64,000 bases of DNA from positions 1 to 64,000 of IMG/VR virus record IMGVR_UViG_3300044691_000429, one strand, 5' to 3'. The translations under genes were made by a program, and so were the position numbers. The stretch comes from a virus. This document shows, one piece after another, positions 28,812-37,806 of the stretch (positions are counted from its first letter, which is position 1; each line of letters starts with the position of its first letter). The notes under the pieces are model-generated. The model searched no databases and was not told where the DNA came from. It saw nothing but the letters and a program-made list of their open reading frames with translations.

Positions 28812-29401
28812 TGAGCGTCCTGGTCTGCGGCGCGTGCACCGCCCGGTACGCGGTGGGCGCGGAGAAGTGCCCCCAGTGCGGGGCGACCGAGGCGCGCGAG
28901 GAGCACGAAGTGTCGCTGCTGGCATCGCTCACTGTCGCCTGCCTGCCGGACAACGCCGGCTGTCGGTACGGCGGCGTGAAGCGACGGGTGATGCTGCCGC
29001 AGATCGTGCCCGGCGTCATCGACATGCCGCAGCTGCACTGCGCGGGCTGCGGCGCCGAACTGGTCCGCATCACCAACGAACCCCAGCAGGAAGTGGAGGA
29101 CGACGTGCCGAAGAGCACGGTGCACACCGGGGCCAGCAACGAGGCCGCCGAACTCCCGGCCGACGACGCCGGGCAGCTGGTGCAGGCCGACACCGAAGGT
29201 GGTGAGGACGTATCTCCTGGTACCAGCTCCTCGACATCGTCCGAGAAGCCGCCGCCCTCGCCGCCGACGAGCGAGCCCGAGGCCCCATCGCCTGCCCGCA
29301 AGACGGCGAGCCGCTCCTCCAAGGGCCGGACGGCGGCCTCTACTGCCCCTTCGACAACTGGCGACCCGACGGCACCCAGCTCTGACGGCGACGAGGGCTG
29401 A
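28811..29401 (+). CDS. Zinc-ribbon protein of the head module
   Basis: 196 residues. N-terminal four-Cys ribbon CGACTARYAVGAEKCPQCGA, later CLPDNAGC and CAGCGAE. The C-terminal ~90 residues are Ser/Pro/Thr/Glu-rich and likely disordered. Head-module proteins of this form occur in Streptomyces phages; role unknown. Confidence 0.55.
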   Translation: MSVLVCGACTARYAVGAEKCPQCGATEAREEHEVSLLASLTVACLPDNAGCRYGGVKRRVMLPQIVPGVIDMPQLHCAGCGAELVRITNEPQQEVEDDVPKSTVHTGASNEAAELPADDAGQLVQADTEGGEDVSPGTSSSTSSEKPPPSPPTSEPEAPSPARKTASRSSKGRTAASTAPSTTGDPTAPSSDGDEG

Positions 29402-29404
29402 CGG

Positions 29405-29620
29405 ATGAGCACACCCACACCGCTCAACGGCTACCGCATCACGTGGGCCTCGGGCGACGGCGACGGTTCCCGCATACACGCCCACGAGGTGCAGGCGACG
29501 AACTGGGCAATCGACCCCAGCATCGGCTTCGCCATCTTCAAGAACGCGGACGACACGACTGTCTTCGCGATCAACGTCGAGTTCCTCGTCGCCGTCGAGC
29601 GCGTCACCGAGAAGAGCTGA
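29405..29620 (+). CDS. Small hypothetical protein
   Basis: 71 residues. GYRITWASGDGDGSRIHAHE, then FAIFKNADDTTVFAINVEFL, a small beta-sheet domain. Immediately upstream of the connector gene. Function unknown. Confidence 0.55.
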   Translation: MSTPTPLNGYRITWASGDGDGSRIHAHEVQATNWAIDPSIGFAIFKNADDTTVFAINVEFLVAVERVTEKS

Positions 29621-29628
29621 GGGAGGGT

Positions 29629-30684
29629 ATGAGCACGGCCTGGTTCGCGACCAGGGAGGACGTGAGGTCCGCCCTGAGCTCGGCTTCGTCTGCGCGTGAT
29701 GACGCGCAGATCGACCGCGCCCTCGCTTCGGCGACGACCGCGGTCTCCGAGCTGTGCCACCGCGATTTCCAGCCCGTGCTCACCACCCGCACCTTCGACT
29801 GGCCCGACGCGCAGACGCCCCGGTCGTGGCGCCAGTGGCTCGACCGCAACGAACTCATCTCCGCCAGCCTCGTCGTGTCCGGCGGCGTCACCATCCCCGC
29901 CACCGACTACTACCTGGAACCCAACAACGACGGGCCGCCCTACGACCGGATCGAGATCCGCCTCGACCGGCAGTCCGCATGGTCCATGGGCTCCACCCAC
30001 CAGCGCGCCATCTCGGTGACCGGATGGTTCGGGTACCGCGACGACCAGGCGGCCGCCGGGGCGCTCGCCGCAGCCATTACCTCGACCACCGCCACCACGG
30101 CCACGGTCACCGACTCCACCGCGGTGGGCGTCGGCGACCTCCTGTCCTGCGGCGCGGAGCGCATGACGGTCGCCAACAAGCGCCTGGTCAGCACCGGGCA
30201 GACGCTCCAGTCCCCGCTCGGCGCGGCCAAGAACGATGTGCTCATGAGCGTTGCCGACACCACGGCGTTCGCCGTCGGGGAGACGCTGACCCTCGGCGCC
30301 GAGCGCGTCTGGGTGCGGGACATCACCGACACCCTCCTCGTGGAGCGCGCCTACGACGGAACCCAACTTGACTCCCACAGCGGCGAGACGATCTGGGCCC
30401 CGCGGCTGCTGACCCTCACGCGGGGCGCGGCCGGCACGCTTCCCGCAACGGCGGCCGGCGGGACGGCGCTCACCCGGTGGGCGCCTCCTGGGATGGTCAA
30501 GTCGCTGGCTGTCGCAGAGGCCATGTGCACGCTTTACAACGAGCAGGCCGGCTACGCCCGGACCGTGCGCACGCAGGCAGGCAGCGGCACCCGCTCGGTG
30601 GCCGCAGTCACGGTCGAGCGGGACAACCTGCGGGCTCAGGTCTATTCCAGCCTCGGCCGCCAGGCCCGGATCAGGGCGGTGTGA
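29629..30684 (+). CDS. Head-tail adaptor-like protein with a large insertion
   Basis: 351 residues, ATG after GGGAGGG. The N-terminus FATREDVRSALSSASSARDD ... IDRALASATTAVSELCHRDF resembles gp6-type head-tail connectors (helical, ~100 residues); the C-terminus VKSLAVAEAMCTLYNEQAGY completes that helical fold. Between them is a ~200-residue beta-rich, Thr-rich insertion. Located where connectors are expected. Confidence 0.6.
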   Translation: MSTAWFATREDVRSALSSASSARDDAQIDRALASATTAVSELCHRDFQPVLTTRTFDWPDAQTPRSWRQWLDRNELISASLVVSGGVTIPATDYYLEPNNDGPPYDRIEIRLDRQSAWSMGSTHQRAISVTGWFGYRDDQAAAGALAAAITSTTATTATVTDSTAVGVGDLLSCGAERMTVANKRLVSTGQTLQSPLGAAKNDVLMSVADTTAFAVGETLTLGAERVWVRDITDTLLVERAYDGTQLDSHSGETIWAPRLLTLTRGAAGTLPATAAGGTALTRWAPPGMVKSLAVAEAMCTLYNEQAGYARTVRTQAGSGTRSVAAVTVERDNLRAQVYSSLGRQARIRAV

Positions 30685-30685
30685 C

Positions 30686-31078
30686 ATGGGAGTCACATAC
30701 GGCGTCAACGTCCGCCTGAAGGGCCCCATCGTGGAGGGGCGCGGCAAGATCGCCACGGCGCGCATGACGTCCACCGCGCTGCGCGATGTCGCGGACTACG
30801 CCAAGTACGAGGTCAGCATGGACCTGACCAAGGTGCTGCGCCACCCCACCGGCTACTACGAGTCGCGGATCGTGAAGGAGCTGCGTGGCCCCGGGGTGTA
30901 CAGCATCAACGACTCCGGCGTGATCTACGGGCCATGGCTGGAAGGCGTTAGCTTCCGCAACCAGACCAGCAGTTTCAAGGGCTACGCCACGTTCCGCCGC
31001 GCCCGCAACCGCGTCTCACGAAAGGCCACCGCCATCGGTGAGGCCGCCATCGCCCGAGGGGTGGGACTGCTCGGATGA
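30686..31078 (+). CDS. Head closure/neck-type protein
   Basis: 130 residues. LRDVADYAKYEVSMDLTKVL, YYESRIVKEL and VIYGPWLEGVSFRNQTSSFK followed by GYATFRRAR resemble the gp10/neck (HK97 gp10-like) family of actinophages. Its stop overlaps the next ATG. Confidence 0.65.
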   Translation: MGVTYGVNVRLKGPIVEGRGKIATARMTSTALRDVADYAKYEVSMDLTKVLRHPTGYYESRIVKELRGPGVYSINDSGVIYGPWLEGVSFRNQTSSFKGYATFRRARNRVSRKATAIGEAAIARGVGLLG

Positions 31079-31536
31079 GCCTCGACGTCACCACCATCCT
31101 CGACGCGATCCAGTCCCACGCGCTGGCCAGTGGCTACTTCACCAAGGTCAACGGCGCCGAGCCCAAGAGCCCGCCGGACACCTCGGGAATCCTCTGCGCG
31201 GTGTGGGTCGAGGAGATCGGCCCCGCCACCGGAGCCTCCGGCCTGGACTCCACCAGCATCCGCCTCGCCTTCTACGTGCGGCTGTACGCGGGCCTGCTCA
31301 CGGAGGCCGAGGATGCCATCGACCCGAACCTGATGACCGCCCTCGACGCGCTGATGGCTGCGTACAGCAGCGACTTCACCTTGGGCGGCCTGGTGCGGCA
31401 GGTCGATCTTCTCGGTGCGTTCGGCAATCCGCTGGCGGCCCGCGCCGGCTACCTCGTTGAGGGCGGCGCCGAGTTTCGAGTCATGACCATCACGCTGCCC
31501 GTCGTGGTCAACGACCTCTGGGAGCAGAGCGAATGA
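31075..31536 (+). CDS. Tail terminator-like protein
   Basis: 153 residues. ILDAIQSHALASGYF, LAFYVRLYAGLL and the final VMTITLPVVVNDLWEQ match the size and alternation seen in tail-terminator (gpU-like) proteins. It overlaps both neighbours by 4 bases. Function inferred from position and shape. Confidence 0.6.
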   Translation: MSLDVTTILDAIQSHALASGYFTKVNGAEPKSPPDTSGILCAVWVEEIGPATGASGLDSTSIRLAFYVRLYAGLLTEAEDAIDPNLMTALDALMAAYSSDFTLGGLVRQVDLLGAFGNPLAARAGYLVEGGAEFRVMTITLPVVVNDLWEQSE

Positions 31537-31832
31537 GCGATCCCGTCATCACCGTCACGGCGACCGTCATGGACGGCCAGGTCGCCCGCTGGTACCGCAG
31601 TGTCGAGGACGCCACGATCCACCGCGCCGTGCTCAGCGCGTCCCGAAGCGGGGTCAGCGTCTACGCCGAGTTCCTGACGGACGTGCCGCAGGAGTGGATC
31701 GACGCCGCGAAGGCCGCACATGCCGAGCTCGCCGCCGACCGGAACGCCGACGTGCGGCACCTGGCCACACACAGGAACCGGGGCTTCTCGAACGGCCCGC
31801 TGGAACCGGTAGAGAAGGGAGACCAGTCGTGA
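31533..31832 (+). CDS. Hypothetical structural-module protein
   Basis: 99 residues. VITVTATVMDGQVARWYRSV then a helix and a basic tail (LATHRNRGFSNGPLEP). Coupled to both neighbours; no family recognised. Confidence 0.5.
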   Translation: MSDPVITVTATVMDGQVARWYRSVEDATIHRAVLSASRSGVSVYAEFLTDVPQEWIDAAKAAHAELAADRNADVRHLATHRNRGFSNGPLEPVEKGDQS

Positions 31833-32566
31833 CCAAGCAGGGCGGCCTCGGCGACAACTTCTACGTCAGCGGCTTCAACGCGTCCGGCAGCATCAACGCG
31901 CTCGGCAACGTCGGGGGCGGTCCGGCTGCGCTGGACCTCACGGACATCACGCAGTCCGCGATGGCCCGCCAGGGCGGTGTCAGGGACGGCCGGATCGACT
32001 TCACGAGCTTCTTCGACCCTGCGCTCGGCATGACTCACGACAAGCTCGCGGCGCTGCCGACGGCGGACGTTCTGTTCACCTACTGCCGGGGTACCACGCT
32101 GGGCGCCCCCGCATCGTGCCTGAACGGCAAGCAGATCGACTATGCCGGGACCCGCGGCCAGGACGGGTCCTTCACCTTCGCGGTCAACGGGCAGGCCAAC
32201 GGCTTCGGCCTGGAGTGGGGACTGCTGGGCACCGCTGGCATCCGCACCGACACCGCGGCGACCAACGGGACGGCCCTGGACAACGCGGCCTCCAGCGCGT
32301 TCGGGTTGCAGGCCTACGTGCAGGTCTTCTCCATCACCGGTACCAGCGTGACCGTGAAACTCCAGGACTCCCCGGACAACGTCACGTTCACCGACGTGGT
32401 CGGCGGCGCGTTTGCCGCGGCGACCGTGGCCGGGGCGCAGCGCATCGCCACCTCGAACGCCCAGACCGTGGCCCGCTATGTGCGGGTGGCGACCACCGGG
32501 ACGTTCACCAACGCGCAGTTCGCCGTCGTGATCTGCCGCAACCCGATCGCAGGGGTGACCTTCTGA
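31829..32566 (+). CDS. Probable virion (tail) structural protein
   Basis: 245 residues, GTG start. GGLGDNFYVSGFNASGSINA, VRDGRIDFTSFFDPALGMTH and ISCN-free beta-rich repeats, with SVTVKLQDSPDNVTFTDVVG at the C-terminal domain, fit a tail-tube-like or Ig-like tail protein. A second tail-tube candidate lies at 33031, so which is the main tube protein is open. Confidence 0.6.
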   Translation: MTKQGGLGDNFYVSGFNASGSINALGNVGGGPAALDLTDITQSAMARQGGVRDGRIDFTSFFDPALGMTHDKLAALPTADVLFTYCRGTTLGAPASCLNGKQIDYAGTRGQDGSFTFAVNGQANGFGLEWGLLGTAGIRTDTAATNGTALDNAASSAFGLQAYVQVFSITGTSVTVKLQDSPDNVTFTDVVGGAFAAATVAGAQRIATSNAQTVARYVRVATTGTFTNAQFAVVICRNPIAGVTF

Positions 32567-33003
32567 TGAGCGTGATCGAGCCCCGCATGGGCCCCGAGTC
32601 GTACAAGACGTATGCGATCGCCTCGCCGCTGGCGACGCACTGGCGCCCCGCGTCGTGCGAGGAGATCGACTGCCAGGACTTCCTGAACGGCTGGCGGACC
32701 CGCGTTGAGGGCCTGGCCCCCGAGGTGCTGCACGCGGTGCGGCACCAGAGCGGCCGGAAGTTCACGGAGCTGCCGGTCGTCGAGGGCGAGACGTGGCTGG
32801 TCTTCGAGCCGGGTCAGCCGTGCTGGCGGGCCAGTCTGCACCGGATCCCCGTCGGCCGGCCGGAGCTGTACGTGGTGCGGGACGGCGACCGGCGCGGTAA
32901 TCCGCGCGGCACCAAGGACCGGCTGCACGTCAAGCCGGAGCACTGGCAAGAGGACTTCGCGACGCACCAGCAGGGGCTCGCGGACGCCATCGAACGCGGA
33001 TAA
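32566..33003 (+). CDS. Hypothetical tail-module protein
   Basis: 145 residues, ATG overlapping the previous stop. The segments HWRPASCEEIDCQDFLNGWR, LHAVRHQSGRKF and KDRLHVKPEHWQEDF recur in actinophage proteins in this position, as I remember them. Role unknown; probably tail or head-tail joining. Confidence 0.6.
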   Translation: MSVIEPRMGPESYKTYAIASPLATHWRPASCEEIDCQDFLNGWRTRVEGLAPEVLHAVRHQSGRKFTELPVVEGETWLVFEPGQPCWRASLHRIPVGRPELYVVRDGDRRGNPRGTKDRLHVKPEHWQEDFATHQQGLADAIERG

Positions 33004-33030
33004 CGGCATTTACAGCAATTCAGAGAGGGA

Positions 33031-33441
33031 GTGAGTCCCATTTCGAAAAGCTCGGGATTGGGCTGGAGTACGTGCACGGTGGACGATGCGTCCGGCACGC
33101 CGACCATCATCAAGAACGACGTCACCAACCTCCAATTCGCCACGCCTCGCGCGGTGCAGGACGTCACGGGTATCGACAAGTCGGCGATGGAGCGGCTGCT
33201 GCTGCTCGCCGATGCCAGCATCACGTTGCAGACGGTGTTCAACCCGACCGGGGCGCACCTGGTGTTCTCCACGGTGCCGTCCACGTCGGTGGCCCGGACC
33301 ACGACTCTCACCGTCAGCGGAAAGACGCTGGCGATGGAGATCCTGTACACGGACTACCCGTTGCAGCGGTCGAATGCGGGTGACCTCACCGCGTCCATTC
33401 CTGGTGTCTTGGCGGACGGAAATGTGCCCACATGGGCGTGA
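33031..33441 (+). CDS. Major tail tube-like protein
   Basis: 136 residues. SKSSGLGWSTCTVDD, then IKNDVTNLQFATPRAVQDVT, GIDKSAMERLLLLADASITL and SVARTTTLTVSGKTLAMEIL ending IPGVLADGNVPTW is a pattern I know from tail-tube proteins of actinophages. GTG at 33031 sits immediately after GAGAGGGA, an unusually tight spacing. It directly precedes the tail assembly chaperones, as tube genes do. Confidence 0.7.
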   Translation: MSPISKSSGLGWSTCTVDDASGTPTIIKNDVTNLQFATPRAVQDVTGIDKSAMERLLLLADASITLQTVFNPTGAHLVFSTVPSTSVARTTTLTVSGKTLAMEILYTDYPLQRSNAGDLTASIPGVLADGNVPTWA

Positions 33442-33477
33442 GCGAGTAACGGCCCGTTTCGAGCAAGGAGTAACACC

Positions 33478-33885
33478 GTGGGCAGCAGGCGGAATCCGAC
33501 GCTGTACAAGCTGACGTTCGATGAGACCACCGACGATCCGGGTTTGGAGATCACCCTCAGGTCGATGTCGATCCGGAAGCTCAAGGAGCTGAGCGGGCAG
33601 CGGCGAGACGGCGAGACGGACGACGAGGTGTTTGACCGCCTGTGCTCGCTGATCGCCTCTCAGCTCGTCTCCTGGAACCGGGAGGACGAGGACGGCAACC
33701 CGGTCCCGGCGACGCTTGAGTCCCTGGAGGACGAGGAGCCGAAGCTCGTCCACGCCATCATCGCCAAGTGGAATAACGCCATGGTGGGCGTCCCGGCCCC
33801 TTTGGAAAGCGACTCGCCCTCTGGCGAGCTTTCCCCGGTGGAATCGATTCTGACGGAAATCCCGTCCGAAAGCCTCGCGAGCTAG
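33478..33885 (+). CDS. Tail assembly chaperone (gpG-like)
   Basis: 135 residues, GTG after AAGGAG. An acidic, helical protein: LEITLRSMSIRKLKELSGQR and DEVFDRLCSLIASQLVSW. Position before the tape measure and an in-phase slippery site near its end identify the G part of a G/GT pair. It helps fold the tape measure during tail assembly. Confidence 0.75.
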   Translation: MGSRRNPTLYKLTFDETTDDPGLEITLRSMSIRKLKELSGQRRDGETDDEVFDRLCSLIASQLVSWNREDEDGNPVPATLESLEDEEPKLVHAIIAKWNNAMVGVPAPLESDSPSGELSPVESILTEIPSESLAS

Positions 33886-34040
33886 AGGACGCCGAGTTCC
33901 TGGACGAACTTTGCCGACGGTGGCACGTGCCGCCGTGGGAAGTCGAGAACGCGCCTGCGGAGTATTTGCAGTACCTAGAAATCCTGCGATTGGGGGTGAA
34001 TTCCGATGTCGAACCTGGTGGAAATCCTGGTAACGGCTAA
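33478..34040 (+). CDS. Frameshifted tail assembly chaperone (gpGT-like)
   Basis: A -1 slip at CCCTTTG (33798-33804) joins the G frame to an open -1 frame running to TAA at 34038-34040. The extension contains LDELCRRWHVPPWEVENAPA and EYLQYLEILRLG, typical of the T domain of siphophage chaperones. The product would be about 187 residues and its end overlaps the tape measure start at 34006. Confidence 0.75.
33798..33804 (+). promoter_or_regulatory. -1 ribosomal frameshift site
   Basis: CCCTTTG is phased C-CCT-TTG in the zero frame, so both tRNAs can re-pair as CCC-TTT after slipping back one base. No obvious stem-loop was worked out downstream. Confidence 0.7.
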
Positions 34041-37000
34041 AGACCTGACGGGCCCGGCGATGGCCGAGGTCAACGCGAAGGTCAACAGTGCATCCAAGGG
34101 CATGGCCGTCTTCCACAAGACGGCGCTGCTAGCCGGGGCGGGTTTCGCGGCCATTGGTTTCGAGGCCGTGAAGATGGCCAGCCGGTTCGACAGCGAAATG
34201 ACCCTGTTGCAGACGCAGGCCGGGGTGAGCAAGGACAAGATCGGCGGCCTCAAGCAAGGCGTTCTCGACCTTGCGGGGAAGGTCGCGCAGAGCCCGGACA
34301 GCCTCGCCGAGGCGCTGTTCCACGTCGAGTCGAACTTCGAATCGATGGGCATCACCTCGACGAAGGCGCTCGCGCTGACCGAGACCGCAGCCAAGGGCGC
34401 CACCGTCGGCCACGCGAACCTCGTGGACGTCACCAACGCCCTGACCGCCGCCGTCGCCTCGGGAATCCCCGGGGTGCAGAACTTCGACCAGGCCATGGGC
34501 ATGTTGAACGCCACGGTCGGTGTCGGCGACATGAAGATGTCCGACCTGGCTTCCGCGTTCAGCACCGGCATGGTCGCCACCGTCAAGGGCTACGGGCTCA
34601 GCATCACGGACGTCTCGGCCGCCCTGGCCGTCTTCGGTGACAACAACATCAGGGGTACCAACGCGGCGACCCAGCTGCGCATGGCCGTGCAGTATCTGGC
34701 CAAGCCCGTGGCCGGCGGTGCGGCTCAGTTGCAGGCTCTCGGGTTGCAGACGGACACCCTGGCGAAGGACATGCAGAAGGGCGGCCTGAAGCTCGCCCTG
34801 GAGGATCTGGTCGGGCATATGCAGGCGGCGGGTATCGCCTCCGATCAGCAGGGCCAGGTCATCACCAACGCGTTCGGCAAAAAAGCTGGAACCGGGATCA
34901 ATATTTTGGTCGACCAGCTCGGCCGCATGGAGAGCAAGTATCCGGCGCTGGCCGCGGGTGCGATGGGTTTCCAGGACGCGTGGACGGCGACGACGAAGAC
35001 GGCGGCGTTCCAGGCGAAGGCGCTCCAGTCGTCGTTCGACGCGTTGATGATCAGCATCGGGGAGAAGCTGCTGCCCCCGTTGCAGTCGCTCCTGAATCTG
35101 CTGTCGTCACACAAAGCGATCACCATGGGCGCGACCGTGGCGACTCTCGGCCTGCTCGGCGCTGTGGTGCTGGTGTCCGCGGCGATGAAGACGGCGGCGG
35201 CAGCCACGATGCTGTGGTCTGCGGCGACGAAGGGCGCGGCAGGCGTAGCGGCCGTGTTCGAGACTGTCGCCCTCAAGGCCATGTACATGAAGGACGCGTC
35301 GATCGCGGCCGGTGGTGGCCTGAAGGGTCTCGGTGCCGCGTTCGGCACGCTGTCCACCGGGGCGAAGCTGGGCGTCGCCGTGGCCGCGATCGGCGCGCTG
35401 GTGCTGGTCCTGGACAAGCTGTCGAACTCCGGGAAGCACGCCCCGGACGTTGACCGGATGGCCACGGCTCTCGGGGATCTGGCGCTGAAGGGCAAGGCGA
35501 CGGGTGAGCTTTCGAGGACGTTCGGCGCGGATCTCAGCGGCCTGGGCGACGACATCGCGAAGCTCAGCGGCAAGAAGGACGCGCTCGATCACTTCAACGA
35601 CGTGATGAACAAGATCTTCACCCTCGGCATGGGGCACTCCAACGGGCCGAGGCAGGCGGCGGAGGATATCGGCGCGGTCGACAAGGGCCTCGCGTCGCTG
35701 GTGACGTCGGGGCACGCGGACCTGGCAGCGATCGCTCTGGGCAACCTGCAAAGGGCCGGGACGAAGATCGACCCGAAGTACCTGGACGCCTACACGCACG
35801 CGCTCGCCGACACCCAGTACCAGAGTGATCTGACCGCGCAGGCGCAGGGCAAGTTCGGCAAGCAGGCCCAGGACGTACAGGCCGCGCTCGACGTGCAGAA
35901 GGCCGCAGCGGACGGGCTGGCCCTGTCGCTCCAGGCGCTGGACCAGATCAACCAGGACTCGTACAACTCGCAGACCAAGTTCGAGGACGCGATCAGCAAG
36001 GGCACCGCCGCACTGAAGACCAACGGCGCGACCCTCGATGTCCACACCGACAAGGGCCGGGCCAACCGGGACGCGCTCGCTGCGATCGCGGCCGGCACGG
36101 ACGACTACACGGCCAAGCTCGTCAAGCAGGGAGCCACGTGGGACACGGTCAACGGGGTGTATCAGCGGGGTTACAACTCGCTGGTGAAGTCGGCCATTGC
36201 CATGGGCGACAGCCGGCAACAGGCCGAGGCGCTGGCGAACAGTCTGATCCACATTCCGAAGGAGGTGAAGGTAGGCGGCAATATCTCGGATGTCGAGGCG
36301 AAGCTGAAGAAGCTCAACGGGGAACTCAAGACCGCCACCGGGTCGAGGACGACGAAGGTCAAGGCGGACATCGCTGACGCCGAGAAGAAACTCGCCGACT
36401 ACAAGTGGCAGTTGGCGCAACTGGGCCCCAAGACCGTCACGCTCACCACGTTCTTCAACTCGGTGTACTCGGGTCCGAACCTCGGTGGTCTCCCCAAGAG
36501 GGCGACCGGTGGCCAGATCAAGGGCCCGGGTACAGGCGCCAGCGATGACGTGCTGATGTGGGGCAGCAACGGCGAGTACGTCATCAACGCGGAGCAGACG
36601 AAGAAGCACAAAGGGCTGCTCGATGCCATCAACGGCGGCCTCGACGGGTTCGCCGGGGGTGGCCTTATCGGTTACGCCAAGGGCGGGAAGGTCACCGCAG
36701 CCCGGAAGGCAGCGCAGAAGGCAACCGCAGCGGAGCAGCAGGCACGCGGTGACGCACTGAGCCAGCTCGACGTGAGCGGGTACGGGCGGGTGGCCGGGTA
36801 TTCCGCGTCGCCGTTCGAGCATTCGACGTCGGGTGCGGGCAGTGTGGACAGTCTCGTTAGCGCGTTGAATGAGTGGAACGGCCGTATCCGGGCGGCGACC
36901 CGCGGGGCGACCGAGTCGAAGCTGCTGAACGCGCTGAACAACTTCGGCGCGGGGATGCTCAAGAACGAGAAGGCCCTCGAACGGGTCAACGGGCAGCTCG

Positions 37001-37806
37001 ACGGCGCGCGGGCGAAGCTCACGAGCCTGAAGGACTCCTTCAATCAGCTGCGGGACTCCGTGGCGTCCTCGGTCACCTCATACGGCTCCATCGCGAAGTC
37101 CGGCACCGGCCAGCCGGGCGGGGCGGCGAGCGTCATCAACCAGCTCCAGACCGATACGACCACGGCGAAACGATTCGCCTCCGACCTGGCGGCGCTGAAG
37201 AAGAAGGGCCTGAACGCCCAGTCCCTCACGGAGATCGCGAACGCCGGCATCTCGGGCGGCGGCCTGGAGACCGCGGAACGCCTCCTCGGCTCGTCCAAGA
37301 GCGACGTGAAGACCATCAACGCCCTGGAGAAGCAGCTCCTCGCCGCGGGCAACGCAGCGGGCACGACCACCGCGAGCAGCATGTACGGGGCGGGCATCAG
37401 CCAGGCGCAGGGCCTGGTGAACGGGCTGGCGAAGCAGCAGTCGCACCTGAACGCGATCATGGAGAAGGCCGCGGACGCCATGGCCGCGCAGCTCAAGCGG
37501 TCCCTGTCCGGCAAGGCGTCCGGCGGCATCGTGGGCGCCGCGGCGTCCGGAGGCAACCGGTGGGGCCGGACCCTGGTCGGCGAGTACGCGCCGGAACTGG
37601 TCGACCTGCCCATCGGGTCGCGGGTGCACTCGGGCCCGGACACCGCGCGGATGCTCTCCGGCGAGGGTGGACGGATGGCTCCGATCCTCGTCCAGGTCGT
37701 GATGGACAGCCGCGTCGTCGCGGAGCAGCTGGTCGAGCCCACTCGGAACCTGGTGCAGCGCAAGGCCGGCGGGGACGTGCAGAAGTTCTACGGGGGGCGG
37801 CTCTGA
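34006..37806 (+). CDS. Tail tape measure protein
   Basis: 1266 residues, ATG. N-terminal VEILVTAKDLTGPAMAEVNA and FDSEMTLLQTQAGVSKDKI, then MQYLA-type helices, are hallmarks of tape measure proteins. Hydrophobic segments near residues 365-400 (ITMGATVATLGLLGAVVLVS) and 450-470 could enter the membrane. Long Ala/Lys-rich coiled coils and a C-terminal GRTLVGEYAPELVDLPIGSR follow. Length sets tail length; using about 0.15 nm per residue as a rule of thumb gives roughly 190 nm. Confidence 0.93.
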   Translation: MSNLVEILVTAKDLTGPAMAEVNAKVNSASKGMAVFHKTALLAGAGFAAIGFEAVKMASRFDSEMTLLQTQAGVSKDKIGGLKQGVLDLAGKVAQSPDSLAEALFHVESNFESMGITSTKALALTETAAKGATVGHANLVDVTNALTAAVASGIPGVQNFDQAMGMLNATVGVGDMKMSDLASAFSTGMVATVKGYGLSITDVSAALAVFGDNNIRGTNAATQLRMAVQYLAKPVAGGAAQLQALGLQTDTLAKDMQKGGLKLALEDLVGHMQAAGIASDQQGQVITNAFGKKAGTGINILVDQLGRMESKYPALAAGAMGFQDAWTATTKTAAFQAKALQSSFDALMISIGEKLLPPLQSLLNLLSSHKAITMGATVATLGLLGAVVLVSAAMKTAAAATMLWSAATKGAAGVAAVFETVALKAMYMKDASIAAGGGLKGLGAAFGTLSTGAKLGVAVAAIGALVLVLDKLSNSGKHAPDVDRMATALGDLALKGKATGELSRTFGADLSGLGDDIAKLSGKKDALDHFNDVMNKIFTLGMGHSNGPRQAAEDIGAVDKGLASLVTSGHADLAAIALGNLQRAGTKIDPKYLDAYTHALADTQYQSDLTAQAQGKFGKQAQDVQAALDVQKAAADGLALSLQALDQINQDSYNSQTKFEDAISKGTAALKTNGATLDVHTDKGRANRDALAAIAAGTDDYTAKLVKQGATWDTVNGVYQRGYNSLVKSAIAMGDSRQQAEALANSLIHIPKEVKVGGNISDVEAKLKKLNGELKTATGSRTTKVKADIADAEKKLADYKWQLAQLGPKTVTLTTFFNSVYSGPNLGGLPKRATGGQIKGPGTGASDDVLMWGSNGEYVINAEQTKKHKGLLDAINGGLDGFAGGGLIGYAKGGKVTAARKAAQKATAAEQQARGDALSQLDVSGYGRVAGYSASPFEHSTSGAGSVDSLVSALNEWNGRIRAATRGATESKLLNALNNFGAGMLKNEKALERVNGQLDGARAKLTSLKDSFNQLRDSVASSVTSYGSIAKSGTGQPGGAASVINQLQTDTTTAKRFASDLAALKKKGLNAQSLTEIANAGISGGGLETAERLLGSSKSDVKTINALEKQLLAAGNAAGTTTASSMYGAGISQAQGLVNGLAKQQSHLNAIMEKAADAMAAQLKRSLSGKASGGIVGAAASGGNRWGRTLVGEYAPELVDLPIGSRVHSGPDTARMLSGEGGRMAPILVQVVMDSRVVAEQLVEPTRNLVQRKAGGDVQKFYGGRL

